Assembly: GCA_963700735.1 (NCBI GenBank)
Contig: CAVOYR010000006.1
Location: 62,001-126,000 of the forward strand
Length of the DNA: 64,000 nucleotides
Reading direction: 5' to 3'
Source of the DNA: Anderseniella sp963700735
Lineage (GTDB): Bacteria > Pseudomonadota > Alphaproteobacteria > Rhizobiales > Aestuariivirgaceae
The notes below the pieces were generated by a model, which saw only the letters and a list, made by a program, of their open reading frames with translations, did no database searches and was not told where the DNA came from. Of the stretch, positions 27,689-36,560 are shown piece by piece. Position numbers and translations under genes: made by a program. Within the stretch, counting starts at the first letter, position 1. The number at the start of each line of letters is the position of its first letter.

Positions 27689-27755
27689 ACCCTCGGGGTA
27701 GTCCCGAGGGTCCAGTGACCGTGGATCCCCGGCACAAGGGGCGGGGATGACAAGC
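27689..27755. repeat. REP-like palindromic element after alaS
   Basis: ACCCTCGGG (27689-27697) pairs with CCCGAGGGT (27703-27711), followed by GTGGATCCCCGG ... CGGGGATGACA. The second part resembles the GTGGATCCCCGG-type extragenic palindromes scattered through many alphaproteobacterial genomes. Only one copy is in this window. It lies between convergent genes and may act as a terminator for alaS. Confidence 0.5.
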
Positions 27756-27780
27756 CTCGCCAATATCGATCAGGTGTGGC

Positions 27781-28251
27781 CTACGGCCAGTCACTGGTGT
27801 CGTGATCCGGGTGCTGGTGCGACTTGAACTTCGCCAGGTCTTCCGGCGTGCGGTCCTGATCCGTCGTGATGCCGGGCAGGCTGTTCAGCGTGTGGAACCA
27901 GGTGCGCTTGCTCTCGATGCCGACCTCATGGTCGGGCGCGGCAGCGTCCGGATCATCAAGCGTTCCAACGCACAGTTCATAGGCGTTATGGCCCTGTTCG
28001 GCCATGTAGAGTGGGGTGCCGCACGCCTTGCAGAAGCCGCGCGTGGTGACGGGCGTCGAGGCAAATTCAGCCGGCTTGCCACGGGTCCAGTCGAAATGCC
28101 TGAAGTCCGCCGACACCAGGATCATGCCGAAGTTGCCGCTCGCCTTCTGGCACATGCGGCAGTGGCACACGCCGCTGGGGCCAAGTGCACCGGTCACGCG
28201 GTAGCGTACCGCGCCGCACTGGCAGCCACCGGTGTGCACGGTCTCGCTCAT
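27781..28251 (-). CDS. GFA-family (CENP-V type) zinc protein, second copy
   Basis: A 156-residue protein with zinc-ligand patterns CQCG, CHCRMCQK and CKACG, and a longer C-terminal tail than the first copy at 20.8-21.2 kb. The two copies are divergent in sequence, so this is not a recent duplication. The ATG overlaps the upstream dioxygenase stop (ATGA), favouring co-translation with that gene. Activity is unproven for most members of this family; a role on a small thiol- or aldehyde-containing molecule is the usual guess. Confidence 0.78.
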   Translation of the reverse strand: MSETVHTGGCQCGAVRYRVTGALGPSGVCHCRMCQKASGNFGMILVSADFRHFDWTRGKPAEFASTPVTTRGFCKACGTPLYMAEQGHNAYELCVGTLDDPDAAAPDHEVGIESKRTWFHTLNSLPGITTDQDRTPEDLAKFKSHQHPDHDTSDWP

Positions 28252-29054
28252 GCGCGCTGCCACACCACCGGGAACCAGTCTTCCGGCATCGGATCACCCA
28301 TGTTGAGCTTCAGGCCCATCTCGTCGAAGGGCGGTGATACGGCGTGGTTGCGCGCCACGTAGCGGCAGTCCTCGCCCATGAAGCGGAACGAGACGGCGCG
28401 CCGGCGCAGGCCCGACGTGTTGGGCGGGGCGTTGTGCAGCGTGTGATAGTCGAACGCCACGGCATCGCCGGGCTCAAGGTCCCAGGATCTGAGCTGCGCG
28501 GCATCGCGCTGCTCGTCGATGTCGGGGAAGGGTTGGTACACCGACGTATCGCCCTCCAGCGGTTCCAGCGTCTTGAAGCGGCGTGGGACATAGGTCACCG
28601 AGCCCGTGTGGCTGCCGGCAATGAAATGCGGGCAAACGTCCTTGCTGACGCGGTCCAGCGGCACCCAGATCGACACCGTCTTGGTGCCGTCCATGCAGTA
28701 GTATGGCAGGTCCTGGTGCCATGGGGTGGGATCGGCGGTACCGGGTTCCTTGACCAGCACGTGCTCGTGAAACAGTTGCGTGCGTTCCGCCTGCATCAGT
28801 TCGCCGGCGACTGCGCCGAGCGGTCCCTTGTCGCAAACATCCTTGAAGGTGCGGATGCGCTTCCAGTTCACATAGTCGCCGAAATACGCGCCCGGCCGGC
28901 CCTGTTCGGTATGATTTTTCCCGTAGGGACCGGGGTTTGCGATGTTTTCCTCGATCGCTGATTCAAGCTGTGCAAGCCAGTCCTGGCCGATGATGCCGCG
29001 TAGCACGGTCACACCGTCGCGGTTGAAGGCGTCGATTTCAGTCTGGCCGATCAT
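28248..29054 (-). CDS. Phytanoyl-CoA dioxygenase (PhyH) family protein
   Basis: A 268-residue Fe(II)/2-oxoglutarate-dependent dioxygenase. The metal-binding HxD is in TPWHQDLPYY and the distal His in YHTLHNAPP, with a 2-oxoglutarate-binding Arg nearby (SGLRRRAVSFRF). The family hydroxylates varied substrates, including phytanoyl-CoA, ectoine and alkylphosphonates, and sequence alone does not identify this one. It is co-translated with a GFA-type zinc protein by a four-base overlap. Confidence 0.82.
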   Translation of the reverse strand: MIGQTEIDAFNRDGVTVLRGIIGQDWLAQLESAIEENIANPGPYGKNHTEQGRPGAYFGDYVNWKRIRTFKDVCDKGPLGAVAGELMQAERTQLFHEHVLVKEPGTADPTPWHQDLPYYCMDGTKTVSIWVPLDRVSKDVCPHFIAGSHTGSVTYVPRRFKTLEPLEGDTSVYQPFPDIDEQRDAAQLRSWDLEPGDAVAFDYHTLHNAPPNTSGLRRRAVSFRFMGEDCRYVARNHAVSPPFDEMGLKLNMGDPMPEDWFPVVWQRA

Positions 29055-29117
29055 GTGGTCATGCTCCTTGCTGGCGAGGCGTCGTGGCGTGACTATCGCG
29101 CCGGGCGTGCGGGTCGG

Positions 29118-30011
29118 TCAAGGCGTCTTGCGCACCAGGCAGGCGATGGCGCGCGATTGCAGCTGGCGGCAGATGTCAACGGCCTCGCTCTGGCTCGCAG
29201 CGCCAATGCGGGCGGCATGGCGCACCCGCGTGCCGAGGCTGCGGTTGCGCACCGGTATCAGCATCGGCGGTTGCGTGGCCAGCTTGCCGGGGAAGTTCTT
29301 GCGCAACCGGGCATAGATGCGGCTGGCCGTGGAGGCAGAGAAGTGCTCCGCCACCTGCACGCCCCACGGCTGGCGCGGGGACTGGGGCGCCGCAATGCGC
29401 ACGCGGCCCGGTTTGCTGACGTGGCCAGGGCAGGCGGTGGTGAAGGGCAACTGCTTGTGGATGCGTGGAATGTCGAACCGCGCGCCAGCCTGGCGCCATT
29501 CCTCCGCCGGCCGTCCCGTGATGGAGATCACGTAGTTTTCCGTTTCCAGCGGCAAGCCGCCACCGGCGATGAAGCGGGCGGCGGCACCTTCGCCGGCATT
29601 GTAGGCCACGGCCGCCAGCCCCAGGTTGCCGAAACGGCTTTGCAGTACCGACAGGTAATCGATGGAGGCAGTCAGGGCGTGGGCGGGGTCGAACGGGTTG
29701 TCGAGGTTGCGCATCTGCGCGGTACCGGGCATGAACTGGGCAATGCCTTGCGCGCCCGCAGGGGAGATGGCGGATGGCGAGAAGCGGCTTTCCACGTCGA
29801 TCAGGCGGGCGATGAAGTGCGGATCGATACCGCGCCAGCGGCTGCGGTTCTCGATCAGCCGGCACACGTCAGTGGCGAAGCTGGCTTCGCGCACGGGCAG
29901 GGGTGGAACCGGCTTGCTGACGCGCTTTAGCGGCCGGGCCCCGGCGCCGGGCGAGGCCAGTGAAACCACCAGTGCGGTGGCAAGCAGCATGTTCACCATC
30001 AAGCGTCGCAT
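29118..30011 (-). CDS. Lytic transglycosylase (SLT domain), exported
   Basis: The start at MRRLMVNMLLATALVVSL gives a signal peptide cleaved near SPGAGA and about 297 residues. The SLT catalytic motif has Glu in LIDVESRFSPSAISPAGAQG, then GIAQFMPGTA and AAVAYNAGEGAA. Such enzymes cut glycan strands of peptidoglycan to 1,6-anhydro products. The C-terminal 70 residues (around ARIGAASQSEAVDICRQL to ACLVRKTP) look like a SPOR-type domain, which would target denuded glycan at division sites. The start 22 codons upstream would bury the signal peptide. Confidence 0.85.
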   Translation of the reverse strand: MRRLMVNMLLATALVVSLASPGAGARPLKRVSKPVPPLPVREASFATDVCRLIENRSRWRGIDPHFIARLIDVESRFSPSAISPAGAQGIAQFMPGTAQMRNLDNPFDPAHALTASIDYLSVLQSRFGNLGLAAVAYNAGEGAAARFIAGGGLPLETENYVISITGRPAEEWRQAGARFDIPRIHKQLPFTTACPGHVSKPGRVRIAAPQSPRQPWGVQVAEHFSASTASRIYARLRKNFPGKLATQPPMLIPVRNRSLGTRVRHAARIGAASQSEAVDICRQLQSRAIACLVRKTP

Positions 30012-30080
30012 CTGGAGCCAGTATAGCGTGCACCTGCGCGCCGTCGCATGACAATCTTGCCTTGCGGCCCCAGCCAATCA

Positions 30081-30107
30081 TGAAAAAAGCCGGACGGGGC
30101 GTCCGGC
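30081..30107 (-). terminator. Intrinsic terminator of icd
   Basis: GCCGGAC (30089-30095) pairs with GTCCGGC (30101-30107). On the minus strand the stem is followed by a run of six T (A on the plus strand at 30083-30088). It lies 30 bases after the icd stop. Confidence 0.88.
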
Positions 30108-30138
30108 ATTCTGAAGCAATGCTGCTGCGGTAAAGAGG

Positions 30139-31350
30139 TCAGCCCATGGCCTTCTGCAGGTTGCGGTCCACCGCGTTGAGGAAGCCTTGCGTTGACAGCC
30201 ACTTCTGGTCCGGGCCGATGAGCACCGCGAGATCCTTGGTCATTTCGCCGCCTTCGACGGTATCGATGCAGATCTGCTCCAGCGTGGCGGCAAACCGGGC
30301 CAGTTCGGCGTTGCCGTCCAGCTTGGCGCGATGCTTGAGGCCGCCAGTCCAGGCGTAGATCGAGGCAATGGAGTTGGTCGAGGTTTCCTTGCCTTCCTGG
30401 TGCATGCGGTAGTGGCGGGTGACTGTACCGTGGGCGGCTTCCGCCTCGACTATCTGGCCATCCGGCGTCATCAGCACCGAGGTCATCAGGCCGAGCGAGC
30501 CGAAGCCCTGCGCGACCGTGTCGGACTGCACATCGCCGTCATAGTTCTTGCAGGCCCAGACGTAGCCGCCGGACCACTTCATGGCGGACGCCACCATGTC
30601 GTCGATCAGGCGGTGTTCATAGGTGATGCCGGCTGCCTTGAACCTGGCTGCGAACTCGGCGTCGAAAGTCTCCTGGAAGATGTCCTTGAAGCGGCCGTCA
30701 TAGGCTTTCAGGATGGTGTTCTTGGTGGACAGATAAACCGGATAACCCAGCGTCAGGCCGTAGTTCAGCGAGGCGCGGGCAAAGTCGCGGATCGACTCGT
30801 CCAGGTTGTACATGGCCATGGCAACGCCGGCGCCGGGGGCGTCGAACACCTCGCGCTCGATCACCTCGCCATCTTCCCCGACGAACTTGATGGTCAGCTT
30901 GCCGGCGCCGGGGAAATGGAAGTCGGTGGCGCGGTACTGGTCGCCGAAGGCATGACGGCCAACCACGATGGGCCGGGTCCAGCCGGGTACCAGCCGCGGC
31001 ACGTTCTGGCAGATGATTGGCGCGCGGAAGATGACACCGCCGAGGATGTTGCGGATGGTGCCGTTGGGAGACCGCCACATCTTCTTCAGGCCGAATTCCT
31101 CTACGCGGGCCTCGTCCGGGGTGATGGTGGCGCACTTGACGCCCACGCCGTACTTCTTGATGGCTTCGGCGGCATCCACGGTGACCTGGTCGTCGGTCTG
31201 GTCACGGTACTCGATGCCGAGATCGTAGTACTTCAGGTCGATGTCGAGGTAGGGATGGATCAGCTTGTCCTTGATGAACTGCCAGATGATCCGGGTCATC
31301 TCGTCGCCATCGAGTTCAACGACGGGGTTTGCCACCTTGATCTTCGACAT
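30139..31350 (-). CDS. icd: NADP-dependent isocitrate dehydrogenase, homodimeric eukaryote-like type
   Basis: A 403-residue enzyme starting MSKIKVANPVVELDGDEMTR. It converts isocitrate to 2-oxoglutarate with NADP in the citric acid cycle. Substrate and metal sites are visible in KMWRSPNGTIRNILGG, GWTRPIVVGRHAFGDQY and DDMVASAMKWSGGYVWACKNYDGDVQ (read in two parts around the central Trp). Length and sequence place it in the type II homodimeric group usual in alphaproteobacteria. A good terminator follows. The 130 bases upstream separate it from the PilZ gene. Confidence 0.95.
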   Translation of the reverse strand: MSKIKVANPVVELDGDEMTRIIWQFIKDKLIHPYLDIDLKYYDLGIEYRDQTDDQVTVDAAEAIKKYGVGVKCATITPDEARVEEFGLKKMWRSPNGTIRNILGGVIFRAPIICQNVPRLVPGWTRPIVVGRHAFGDQYRATDFHFPGAGKLTIKFVGEDGEVIEREVFDAPGAGVAMAMYNLDESIRDFARASLNYGLTLGYPVYLSTKNTILKAYDGRFKDIFQETFDAEFAARFKAAGITYEHRLIDDMVASAMKWSGGYVWACKNYDGDVQSDTVAQGFGSLGLMTSVLMTPDGQIVEAEAAHGTVTRHYRMHQEGKETSTNSIASIYAWTGGLKHRAKLDGNAELARFAATLEQICIDTVEGGEMTKDLAVLIGPDQKWLSTQGFLNAVDRNLQKAMG

Positions 31351-31480
31351 GAATTTCGGCCTCGCTCTATGGGGTTAGTGCAGTGCACAACGATCACGCT
31401 GCGCGCGTCATAGCAAAGCCGGACGGCAAGGGCAAACTGGACAATTGGCGAAGTGCTGCCCGTACCGGGATGGGAAGCGT

Positions 31481-31990
31481 TCAGTCGTCGAGGAAACGGA
31501 TACCGATCACCAGGTCATTGCGCCAGCACACCTGGGCCGCGCGGGTGACCTTTTCGGGATAGATGGTAAGCTGGAAACACGACGGCACAGTCACGTCACC
31601 GGCCAGCTTGAGCTTTGCACCGGTCGAGTTGATGTCGCGGACCTGGCATTCGACCTCAAAGTTCCCGTTGGAATAGGTGATCTTGCCCTTGCGCAGCACC
31701 TTGTGCCGCGGTTCCTGACGCACCTGTTCGCTGCTGTGAGGCAAACCGGTGTCATCAATGGGCTCGATGAGCGGATCACCGGGCTGGGAGTCGCTTCCGT
31801 TGATTTCAGCCTTCATCAGGTCCGGCACGGTGTTGTGCCAGTCAGGTTCCCAGTCCAGCGGCTTGGCTTCCACCGGGCCGACCGCTGCAACGTGGGCCGG
31901 CTTGTGCTGCCCAAGCGCATTCGGGCCGGACATGGCCTTCGCCCGGTCCAACAGGTGCAGCATCCTCTGATGCAGATCAGAAGCCGTCAT
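31481..31990 (-). CDS. PilZ-domain protein
   Basis: A protein of about 169 residues. The N-terminal 90 residues are polar and variable. The C-terminal PilZ domain begins at RQEPRHKVLRKGKITY, which holds the RxxxR part of the cyclic-di-GMP site. The second motif, canonically D/NxSxxG, appears as DINSTGAKL, with Asn in place of Ser, so binding is likely but not certain. PilZ proteins transmit cyclic-di-GMP signals to motility or envelope targets. An upstream start at 32047 would add 19 residues. It is divergent from trmJ. Confidence 0.75.
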   Translation of the reverse strand: MTASDLHQRMLHLLDRAKAMSGPNALGQHKPAHVAAVGPVEAKPLDWEPDWHNTVPDLMKAEINGSDSQPGDPLIEPIDDTGLPHSSEQVRQEPRHKVLRKGKITYSNGNFEVECQVRDINSTGAKLKLAGDVTVPSCFQLTIYPEKVTRAAQVCWRNDLVIGIRFLDD

Positions 31991-32124
31991 GAAACAATCG
32001 CTCTCTTCCCATGCGGCTTGCGCCGCCCTTGCATAATTGCGCCTCATTGGTGAAGAGGGCGTAAACGACGGGTGGTGTTTGCACCTTGTTTTTTCTGGGA
32101 GGCACTGTATTTGCTCAGTTCATC

Positions 32125-32949
32125 ATGAACAGCCAATCCGCAACCGCTGGCGGCGCTCCTGCCGTCATCCTGGTCAACCCGCAACTGGGTGAGAACATCG
32201 GCACCGCGGCCCGGGCGATGGGCAATTTCGGCCTGTCGGAGATGCATATCATCGATCCGCGCGATGGCTGGCCCAGCGACCGCGCCGTCAAGGCCGCGTC
32301 AGGGGCAGACTTCATCATCAACAATGCCCGGCTGCATGATACCTGCGAGCAGGCCATTGCACCCTTCCACCAGGTCTATGCCACCACGGCGCGGCCGCGC
32401 GGCATGACCAAACAGGTAATGACGCCCGAACAGGCCGCCGCCGACATGCACGCCCGCATTGCCCAGGGCCAGAAGGTCGCCATCATGTTCGGCCGCGAGC
32501 GCTGGGGCCTGAACAATGATGAAGTGGCGTTGGCCGGTGTCATCGTGACCGCACCGGTCGATCCGGCCTTTGCCTCGATCAACATCGCTCAAGCGGTGCT
32601 GCTGCTGGGGTATGAGTGGTACAAGCCGATAGCCAGGTCGCTCGGCATGGGCACTGGTGAGCTGCCGGCCATGGCTGGGCCGGGCCTGAAGGTGCACGCT
32701 GGCGACGGACTTGCCACCAGCGAGGACCTGCAAGGCCTGTTCGACCATCTTGAGAGCGAACTGGATGCGTCGGGGTTCTTCAAGTCACCGAAGATGAAGC
32801 CTGTAATGGTGCGCAACCTGCGCAACATGTTCCACCGGGTTGGCATGAGCCTGCAGGAGGTGCGGACCTTCCGCGGTGTTATTGCCTCGCTCACCCGGAC
32901 GCACCTGCGGGGGCGCAAATCCCGTGATGACGACGAGGCTGCAGAATGA
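32125..32949 (+). CDS. trmJ: tRNA (cytidine/uridine-2'-O-)-methyltransferase TrmJ
   Basis: A 274-residue SpoU/SPOUT methyltransferase. The N-terminal motif is VILVNPQLGENIGTAARAMG, the second is IMFGRERWGLNNDEV and the third is PVDPAFASINIAQAV; together these form the SAM-binding knot. TrmJ modifies position 32 of several tRNAs. The C-terminal helical extension, about 110 residues, is usual for this family. Its stop overlaps the murI start (ATGA). Confidence 0.88.
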   Translation: MNSQSATAGGAPAVILVNPQLGENIGTAARAMGNFGLSEMHIIDPRDGWPSDRAVKAASGADFIINNARLHDTCEQAIAPFHQVYATTARPRGMTKQVMTPEQAAADMHARIAQGQKVAIMFGRERWGLNNDEVALAGVIVTAPVDPAFASINIAQAVLLLGYEWYKPIARSLGMGTGELPAMAGPGLKVHAGDGLATSEDLQGLFDHLESELDASGFFKSPKMKPVMVRNLRNMFHRVGMSLQEVRTFRGVIASLTRTHLRGRKSRDDDEAAE

Positions 32950-33767
32950 GCGTGGGTCGGCAACGGGTGCTGGTGTTCGACAGCGGCAGCGGCGGGTTGA
33001 GCGTGTCCGGTTCGGTGCGCAGCCAGTTGCCTGGCATCGACCTGATCTACGCCGCCGACATGGCCGCCTTCCCCTATGGCAAATGGTCGGAGGTGATGCT
33101 GGTCCGGCGTATCCTCAAGGTGATGCGCGAGCTGATCGAGACGGTGAAGCCCGACTGTGTGGTCATTGCCTGCAACACCGCCAGCACGCTGGCGCTCGAT
33201 GCGCTGCGCGAGGAGTTCCGCGTACCGTTCGTGGGCACGGTGCCTGCCATCAAGCCGGCCGGTGCGCAAACGAAAACCGGGGTCATCGGGGTTCTGGCGA
33301 CACCGGGAACGGTGAAGCGCGAATACACCCGGACGCTGATCCACACCTATGCCTATCATTGCAAGGTGCTGCTGCACGGCGCACCCCACCTTGCCGAGAT
33401 CGCCGAGCGCAAACTGGCAGGCCACCCGGTTGACCGCAAGGCACTGCTGGCCGAAATCAAGCCGGTGTTCCGCAGCCGGGCAGGGGCGCGCACCGATGTC
33501 GTGGTACTGGGGTGCACGCACTATCCGCTGCTGCTGGATGAACTGGTCGAAATGGCGCCGTGGCCCGTCACCTGGATCGATCCCGCACCCGCGATTGCCC
33601 GCCGCACGGCCTCGATCCTCACCGATCGCGGCATGTCAGAACACGGTGGCAGCACCATTACGGCAGATACTGTCATCCTCACCGCGCACCCGGGCCAGGA
33701 AACGGTGCCGCAAGGCTTTGCCAACAGTGGCTACAAGCGGCTGCACGTCCTCGACATTCCGGTTTGA
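32946..33767 (+). CDS. murI: Glutamate racemase
   Basis: A 273-residue enzyme that makes D-glutamate for peptidoglycan. The two catalytic cysteines are Cys76 in VIACNTAS and Cys190 in LGCTHYPLL; the N-terminal FDSGSGGLSV holds a conserved Asp-Ser. Length fits the family. Its ATG overlaps the trmJ stop, so the two form a transcript, with the PNPOx-like gene 22 bases downstream probably included. Confidence 0.93.
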   Translation: MSVGRQRVLVFDSGSGGLSVSGSVRSQLPGIDLIYAADMAAFPYGKWSEVMLVRRILKVMRELIETVKPDCVVIACNTASTLALDALREEFRVPFVGTVPAIKPAGAQTKTGVIGVLATPGTVKREYTRTLIHTYAYHCKVLLHGAPHLAEIAERKLAGHPVDRKALLAEIKPVFRSRAGARTDVVVLGCTHYPLLLDELVEMAPWPVTWIDPAPAIARRTASILTDRGMSEHGGSTITADTVILTAHPGQETVPQGFANSGYKRLHVLDIPV

Positions 33768-33789
33768 CAGGGCAAGGAAACCCCCGCAC

Positions 33790-34398
33790 ATGGCAGCAAT
33801 TACCTCGGCAGCGCAGTTGCGCGACATGTATGGTCAGTCCAGTCCACGTGCGGCAGCAAAGGTGATCAACCATCTGGACCGGCATTGCCGGGAATTCATT
33901 GCCAACAGCCCGTTTCTGCTGCTGGCCACCACAAACGGTGAAGCAATGGATGTCTCTCCCAAGGGGGATCCGGCAGGCTTCGTCATTGTCGAGGATGACC
34001 ATCACCTGATCATTCCCGACCGGCCCGGCAACAACCGCATTGACGGATTTCTCAACATCATTGCCTGCCCGCAGGTTGCGTTGCTCTTTCTCATCCCCAC
34101 GGTGGACGAGACGTTGCGGGTAAACGGGGTGGCTGAAATCCGCGATGATGAAGAGCTTCGCGCCAGATGCGCGCTCAACGGCAAGCTGCCGCGCACGGTG
34201 TTGCGCGTCACCGTCAAGGAGGTGTTCAGCCATTGCGGCAAGGCACCGCTGAGGGCCGGATTGTGGAAATCCGGCACCTGGCCGGCACAGCGGCCGGTGG
34301 CGACGCTTAACGAGATCATCCGCGACCATTCCGGCGTTGCGGTCGACTCCATCGAGCAATCTGCCGTCGATGACCTCTACCGCAAGACGCTGTACTGA
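33790..34398 (+). CDS. Pyridoxamine 5'-phosphate oxidase-like FMN-binding protein
   Basis: A 202-residue protein of the split-barrel FMN-binding fold. Typical patches are FLLLATTNGEAMDVSPKGD and DRPGNNRIDGFLNI, then RVNGVAEIRDDEEL. This subfamily (MSMEG_1061-like) differs from true PdxH and has no assigned substrate; members bind flavin or related cofactors. It lies 22 bases after murI. The start was chosen at MAAITSAAQL because the longer open frame upstream is a shadow of murI. Confidence 0.75.
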   Translation: MAAITSAAQLRDMYGQSSPRAAAKVINHLDRHCREFIANSPFLLLATTNGEAMDVSPKGDPAGFVIVEDDHHLIIPDRPGNNRIDGFLNIIACPQVALLFLIPTVDETLRVNGVAEIRDDEELRARCALNGKLPRTVLRVTVKEVFSHCGKAPLRAGLWKSGTWPAQRPVATLNEIIRDHSGVAVDSIEQSAVDDLYRKTLY

Positions 34399-34406
34399 GC
34401 GGTGGT

Positions 34407-34435
34407 TTGACATCCTGCCTGATCCGGCGTAAAAG
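34407..34435 (+). promoter_or_regulatory. Sigma-70-type promoter for rpsD
   Basis: TTGACA at 34407-34412 and TAAAAG at 34430-34435 are separated by 17 bases, an almost ideal housekeeping promoter. It predicts a leader of about 210 bases before rpsD. The leader (about 34440-34651) holds no clear gene and could carry autoregulation by S4, which is known in other bacteria. Confidence 0.65.
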
Positions 34436-34651
34436 CCGCCTCGTTCTGCTCTTTTCGAGGGGCAGGGCACGCTTGTTCGTGGCTGCATCCCCCGTCCTTG
34501 CATTACCAGACGCAGGACACCTTCAAGGGAGACGCTGCCTGTCGCGCCGGGAGACCGGCGAGGAGGAGACCAGGCATCATATCACCTGACGGCCGGCGGA
34601 ATTTTCCGTTCAGGCCGTTGATTTGTTTTACATTTTGGAGTTTCAAACCGC

Positions 34652-35269
34652 ATGTCAAAGCGTCACAGCGCAAAATACAAGATCGACCGCCGCCTTGGCG
34701 AAAACATCTGGGGCCGTCCGAAGTCCCCGGTGAACCGCCGCGAATACGGCCCCGGCCAGCACGGCCAGCGCCGCAAGGGCAAGCTGTCGGACTTCGGTAC
34801 GCAGCTTCGTGCCAAGCAGAAGCTCAAGGGCTACTACGGCAACATTTCCGAAAAGCAGTTCGTGTCCATCTATGCCGAAGCATCGCGCATCAAGGGCAAC
34901 ACCGCTGAAAACCTGATCGGCCTGCTCGAGTCGCGTCTCGACGCGGTCGTGTACCGTGCCAAGCTGGTGCCGACGGTGTTCGCCGCACGCCAGTTCGTCA
35001 ACCACGGCCACGTGCTGGTCAACGGCAAGCGCGTCAACATCCCGAGCTACCGTGTCAATATCGACGACGTCATCGAGGTTCGCGAGAAGTCCCGCGAGAT
35101 GGGCCTGGTGCTGGAAGCCATCCAGTCGGCCGAACGTGACGTGCCGGACTACATCGACGCCGACCACAAGAAACTCACCGCCAAGCTGGTGCGCGTGCCG
35201 CTGCTGGCCGATGTGCCGTACCCGGTGATGATGGAACCGAACCTGGTCATCGAATTCTACTCGAGCTGA
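34652..35269 (+). CDS. rpsD: 30S ribosomal protein S4
   Basis: A 205-residue S4, full length. It starts MSKRHSAKYKIDRRLGENIW and contains RREYGPGQHGQRRKGKLSDF, followed by the S4 RNA-binding domain with ARQFVNHGHVLVNGKRVNIP. S4 nucleates 30S assembly on 16S rRNA. It stands alone with its own promoter and terminator, as in many alphaproteobacteria, rather than in the alpha operon. Confidence 0.97.
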   Translation: MSKRHSAKYKIDRRLGENIWGRPKSPVNRREYGPGQHGQRRKGKLSDFGTQLRAKQKLKGYYGNISEKQFVSIYAEASRIKGNTAENLIGLLESRLDAVVYRAKLVPTVFAARQFVNHGHVLVNGKRVNIPSYRVNIDDVIEVREKSREMGLVLEAIQSAERDVPDYIDADHKKLTAKLVRVPLLADVPYPVMMEPNLVIEFYSS

Positions 35270-35296
35270 TCAGACGACCATCGACCCCGAGATACC

Positions 35297-35328
35297 GGCC
35301 CGGCAGCACCAGTTGCCGGGCCTTTTTG
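35297..35328 (+). terminator. Intrinsic terminator of rpsD
   Basis: GGCCCGGCA (35297-35305) pairs with TGCCGGGCC (35314-35322), followed by five T. It lies 28 bases after the rpsD stop. Confidence 0.92.
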
Positions 35329-35351
35329 TTGCGCAACACTGGAGAATGATC

Positions 35352-35999
35352 ATGCCTGACCCCATCCTGTTCATCGGCAACCAGAAGTATTCGTCATGGT
35401 CGTTCAGGCCATGGATCGCCATGAAGGTGAAGGGCATCGCGTTCTCGCAGAAGCTGATGCGGTTCGACGACCATCCCGAGCGGGTGGATTTCCGCAGCTT
35501 TTCCGACACCGGCACGGTGCCTGCGCTGCACGACGGCGCGGTGCGGATTTCAGAATCGCTGGCGATCCTCGAATACCTTGCCGACCTCTATCCGGAAAAG
35601 GGCTTCTGGCCGACGGACCGTGCTGCAAGGGCAAAGGCGCGCTCGATCTCTGCCGAGATGGCTGCCGGGTTCCGTCCATTGCGCAATGAATGCCCGATGA
35701 ACTTTGCCCGCGAGGTGCGTGCCATACTCGTGTCCGACGGCGTGCGGGCCAATGTTGCGCGCATCGAGGAAATCTGGAGCACCTGCCTGGAGGCCCATGG
35801 CGGGCCGTTCCTGTTCGGCGAGTTCAGCAATGCCGACGCGATGTACGCCCCCGTCGTCAACCGGCTGGAAATCTACGCCCTTTCCGGCCACCCTGCCGTC
35901 AAGGCCTACAGCGCCGCCATGCAGGGCCTGCCCGCCTGGGCTGAATGGGCGGCGGCAGGCAAGGTCGAACCGTGGATCGTGCCGGAGGACGAAGCCTGA
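35352..35999 (+). CDS. Glutathione S-transferase family protein
   Basis: A 215-residue two-domain GST. The N-terminal thioredoxin-like domain contains NQKYSSWSFRPWIAMK, with the Ser-rich catalytic loop, and TVPALHDGAVRISESLAI, with the cis-Pro and the glutathione-contacting Glu-Ser. The C-terminal helical domain follows. The substrate is unknown. GGAG lies seven bases before the chosen ATG; the ATG two codons upstream is too close to it. Confidence 0.85.
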   Translation: MPDPILFIGNQKYSSWSFRPWIAMKVKGIAFSQKLMRFDDHPERVDFRSFSDTGTVPALHDGAVRISESLAILEYLADLYPEKGFWPTDRAARAKARSISAEMAAGFRPLRNECPMNFAREVRAILVSDGVRANVARIEEIWSTCLEAHGGPFLFGEFSNADAMYAPVVNRLEIYALSGHPAVKAYSAAMQGLPAWAEWAAAGKVEPWIVPEDEA

Positions 36000-36071
36000 G
36001 CGCAAGCCGGAGTCAGGCCTCGCGCCGGTTACAGGTGCGAGCTGTGCAAGAGCCTGCGCAAAAGTGACCTG

Positions 36072-36344
36072 TCAGTGCAGCCGCCACTCCTGGCCGACGA
36101 GCCGCAACTCGGCTGCGCCGATGATGGCGTTGTGCGCCACGCGCACTTCGGCCAGTGGTCCGTCGAGGTGGTGGCTCCAGAAATCCAGGAACTTCAGCAG
36201 CCGGGGAAAGCGCGGGGCCTGGTCGTATTCCTGCCAGATGTAGCTTTGCAGCAGGCTCCGGTGGTCAGGCATCCTGTAGATGATTTCCGCCGTCGTCAGG
36301 CTCCAGCCTTTCAGTTGCAGTTCGAGCGGGGTTTGCGTTGTCAT
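36072..36344 (-). CDS. usg: Usg-family protein
   Basis: A 90-residue soluble protein with the family patterns GWSLTTAEIIYRMPDH, LLQSYIWQEYDQAPRFP and LLKFLDFWSHHLDGPL. Usg is an alphaproteobacterial family first noted beside tryptophan genes; its function is unknown. It is divergent from the Gld-like ABC operon, with a 216-base AT-rich gap (36345-36560) that should hold both promoters. Confidence 0.8.
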   Translation of the reverse strand: MTTQTPLELQLKGWSLTTAEIIYRMPDHRSLLQSYIWQEYDQAPRFPRLLKFLDFWSHHLDGPLAEVRVAHNAIIGAAELRLVGQEWRLH

Positions 36345-36560
36345 GCCGTATGTTCCTCACAGTTTGCGAGATGCATCACGATTGGTGCAGGAACATTCTC
36401 GATATGCAATATTGAAAAAATCATTTAAATGAGTAAAATCAGTATGTTGGCACTCGCTGATGCGGACTGCTGCCAAGCAGGTTGAAACACGCTGGCAAGC
36501 TGCTTAAGTGTTGCCGAACCACTCCTCAACAACCCACCGTGATTCGACTGCGGGAGAGCG

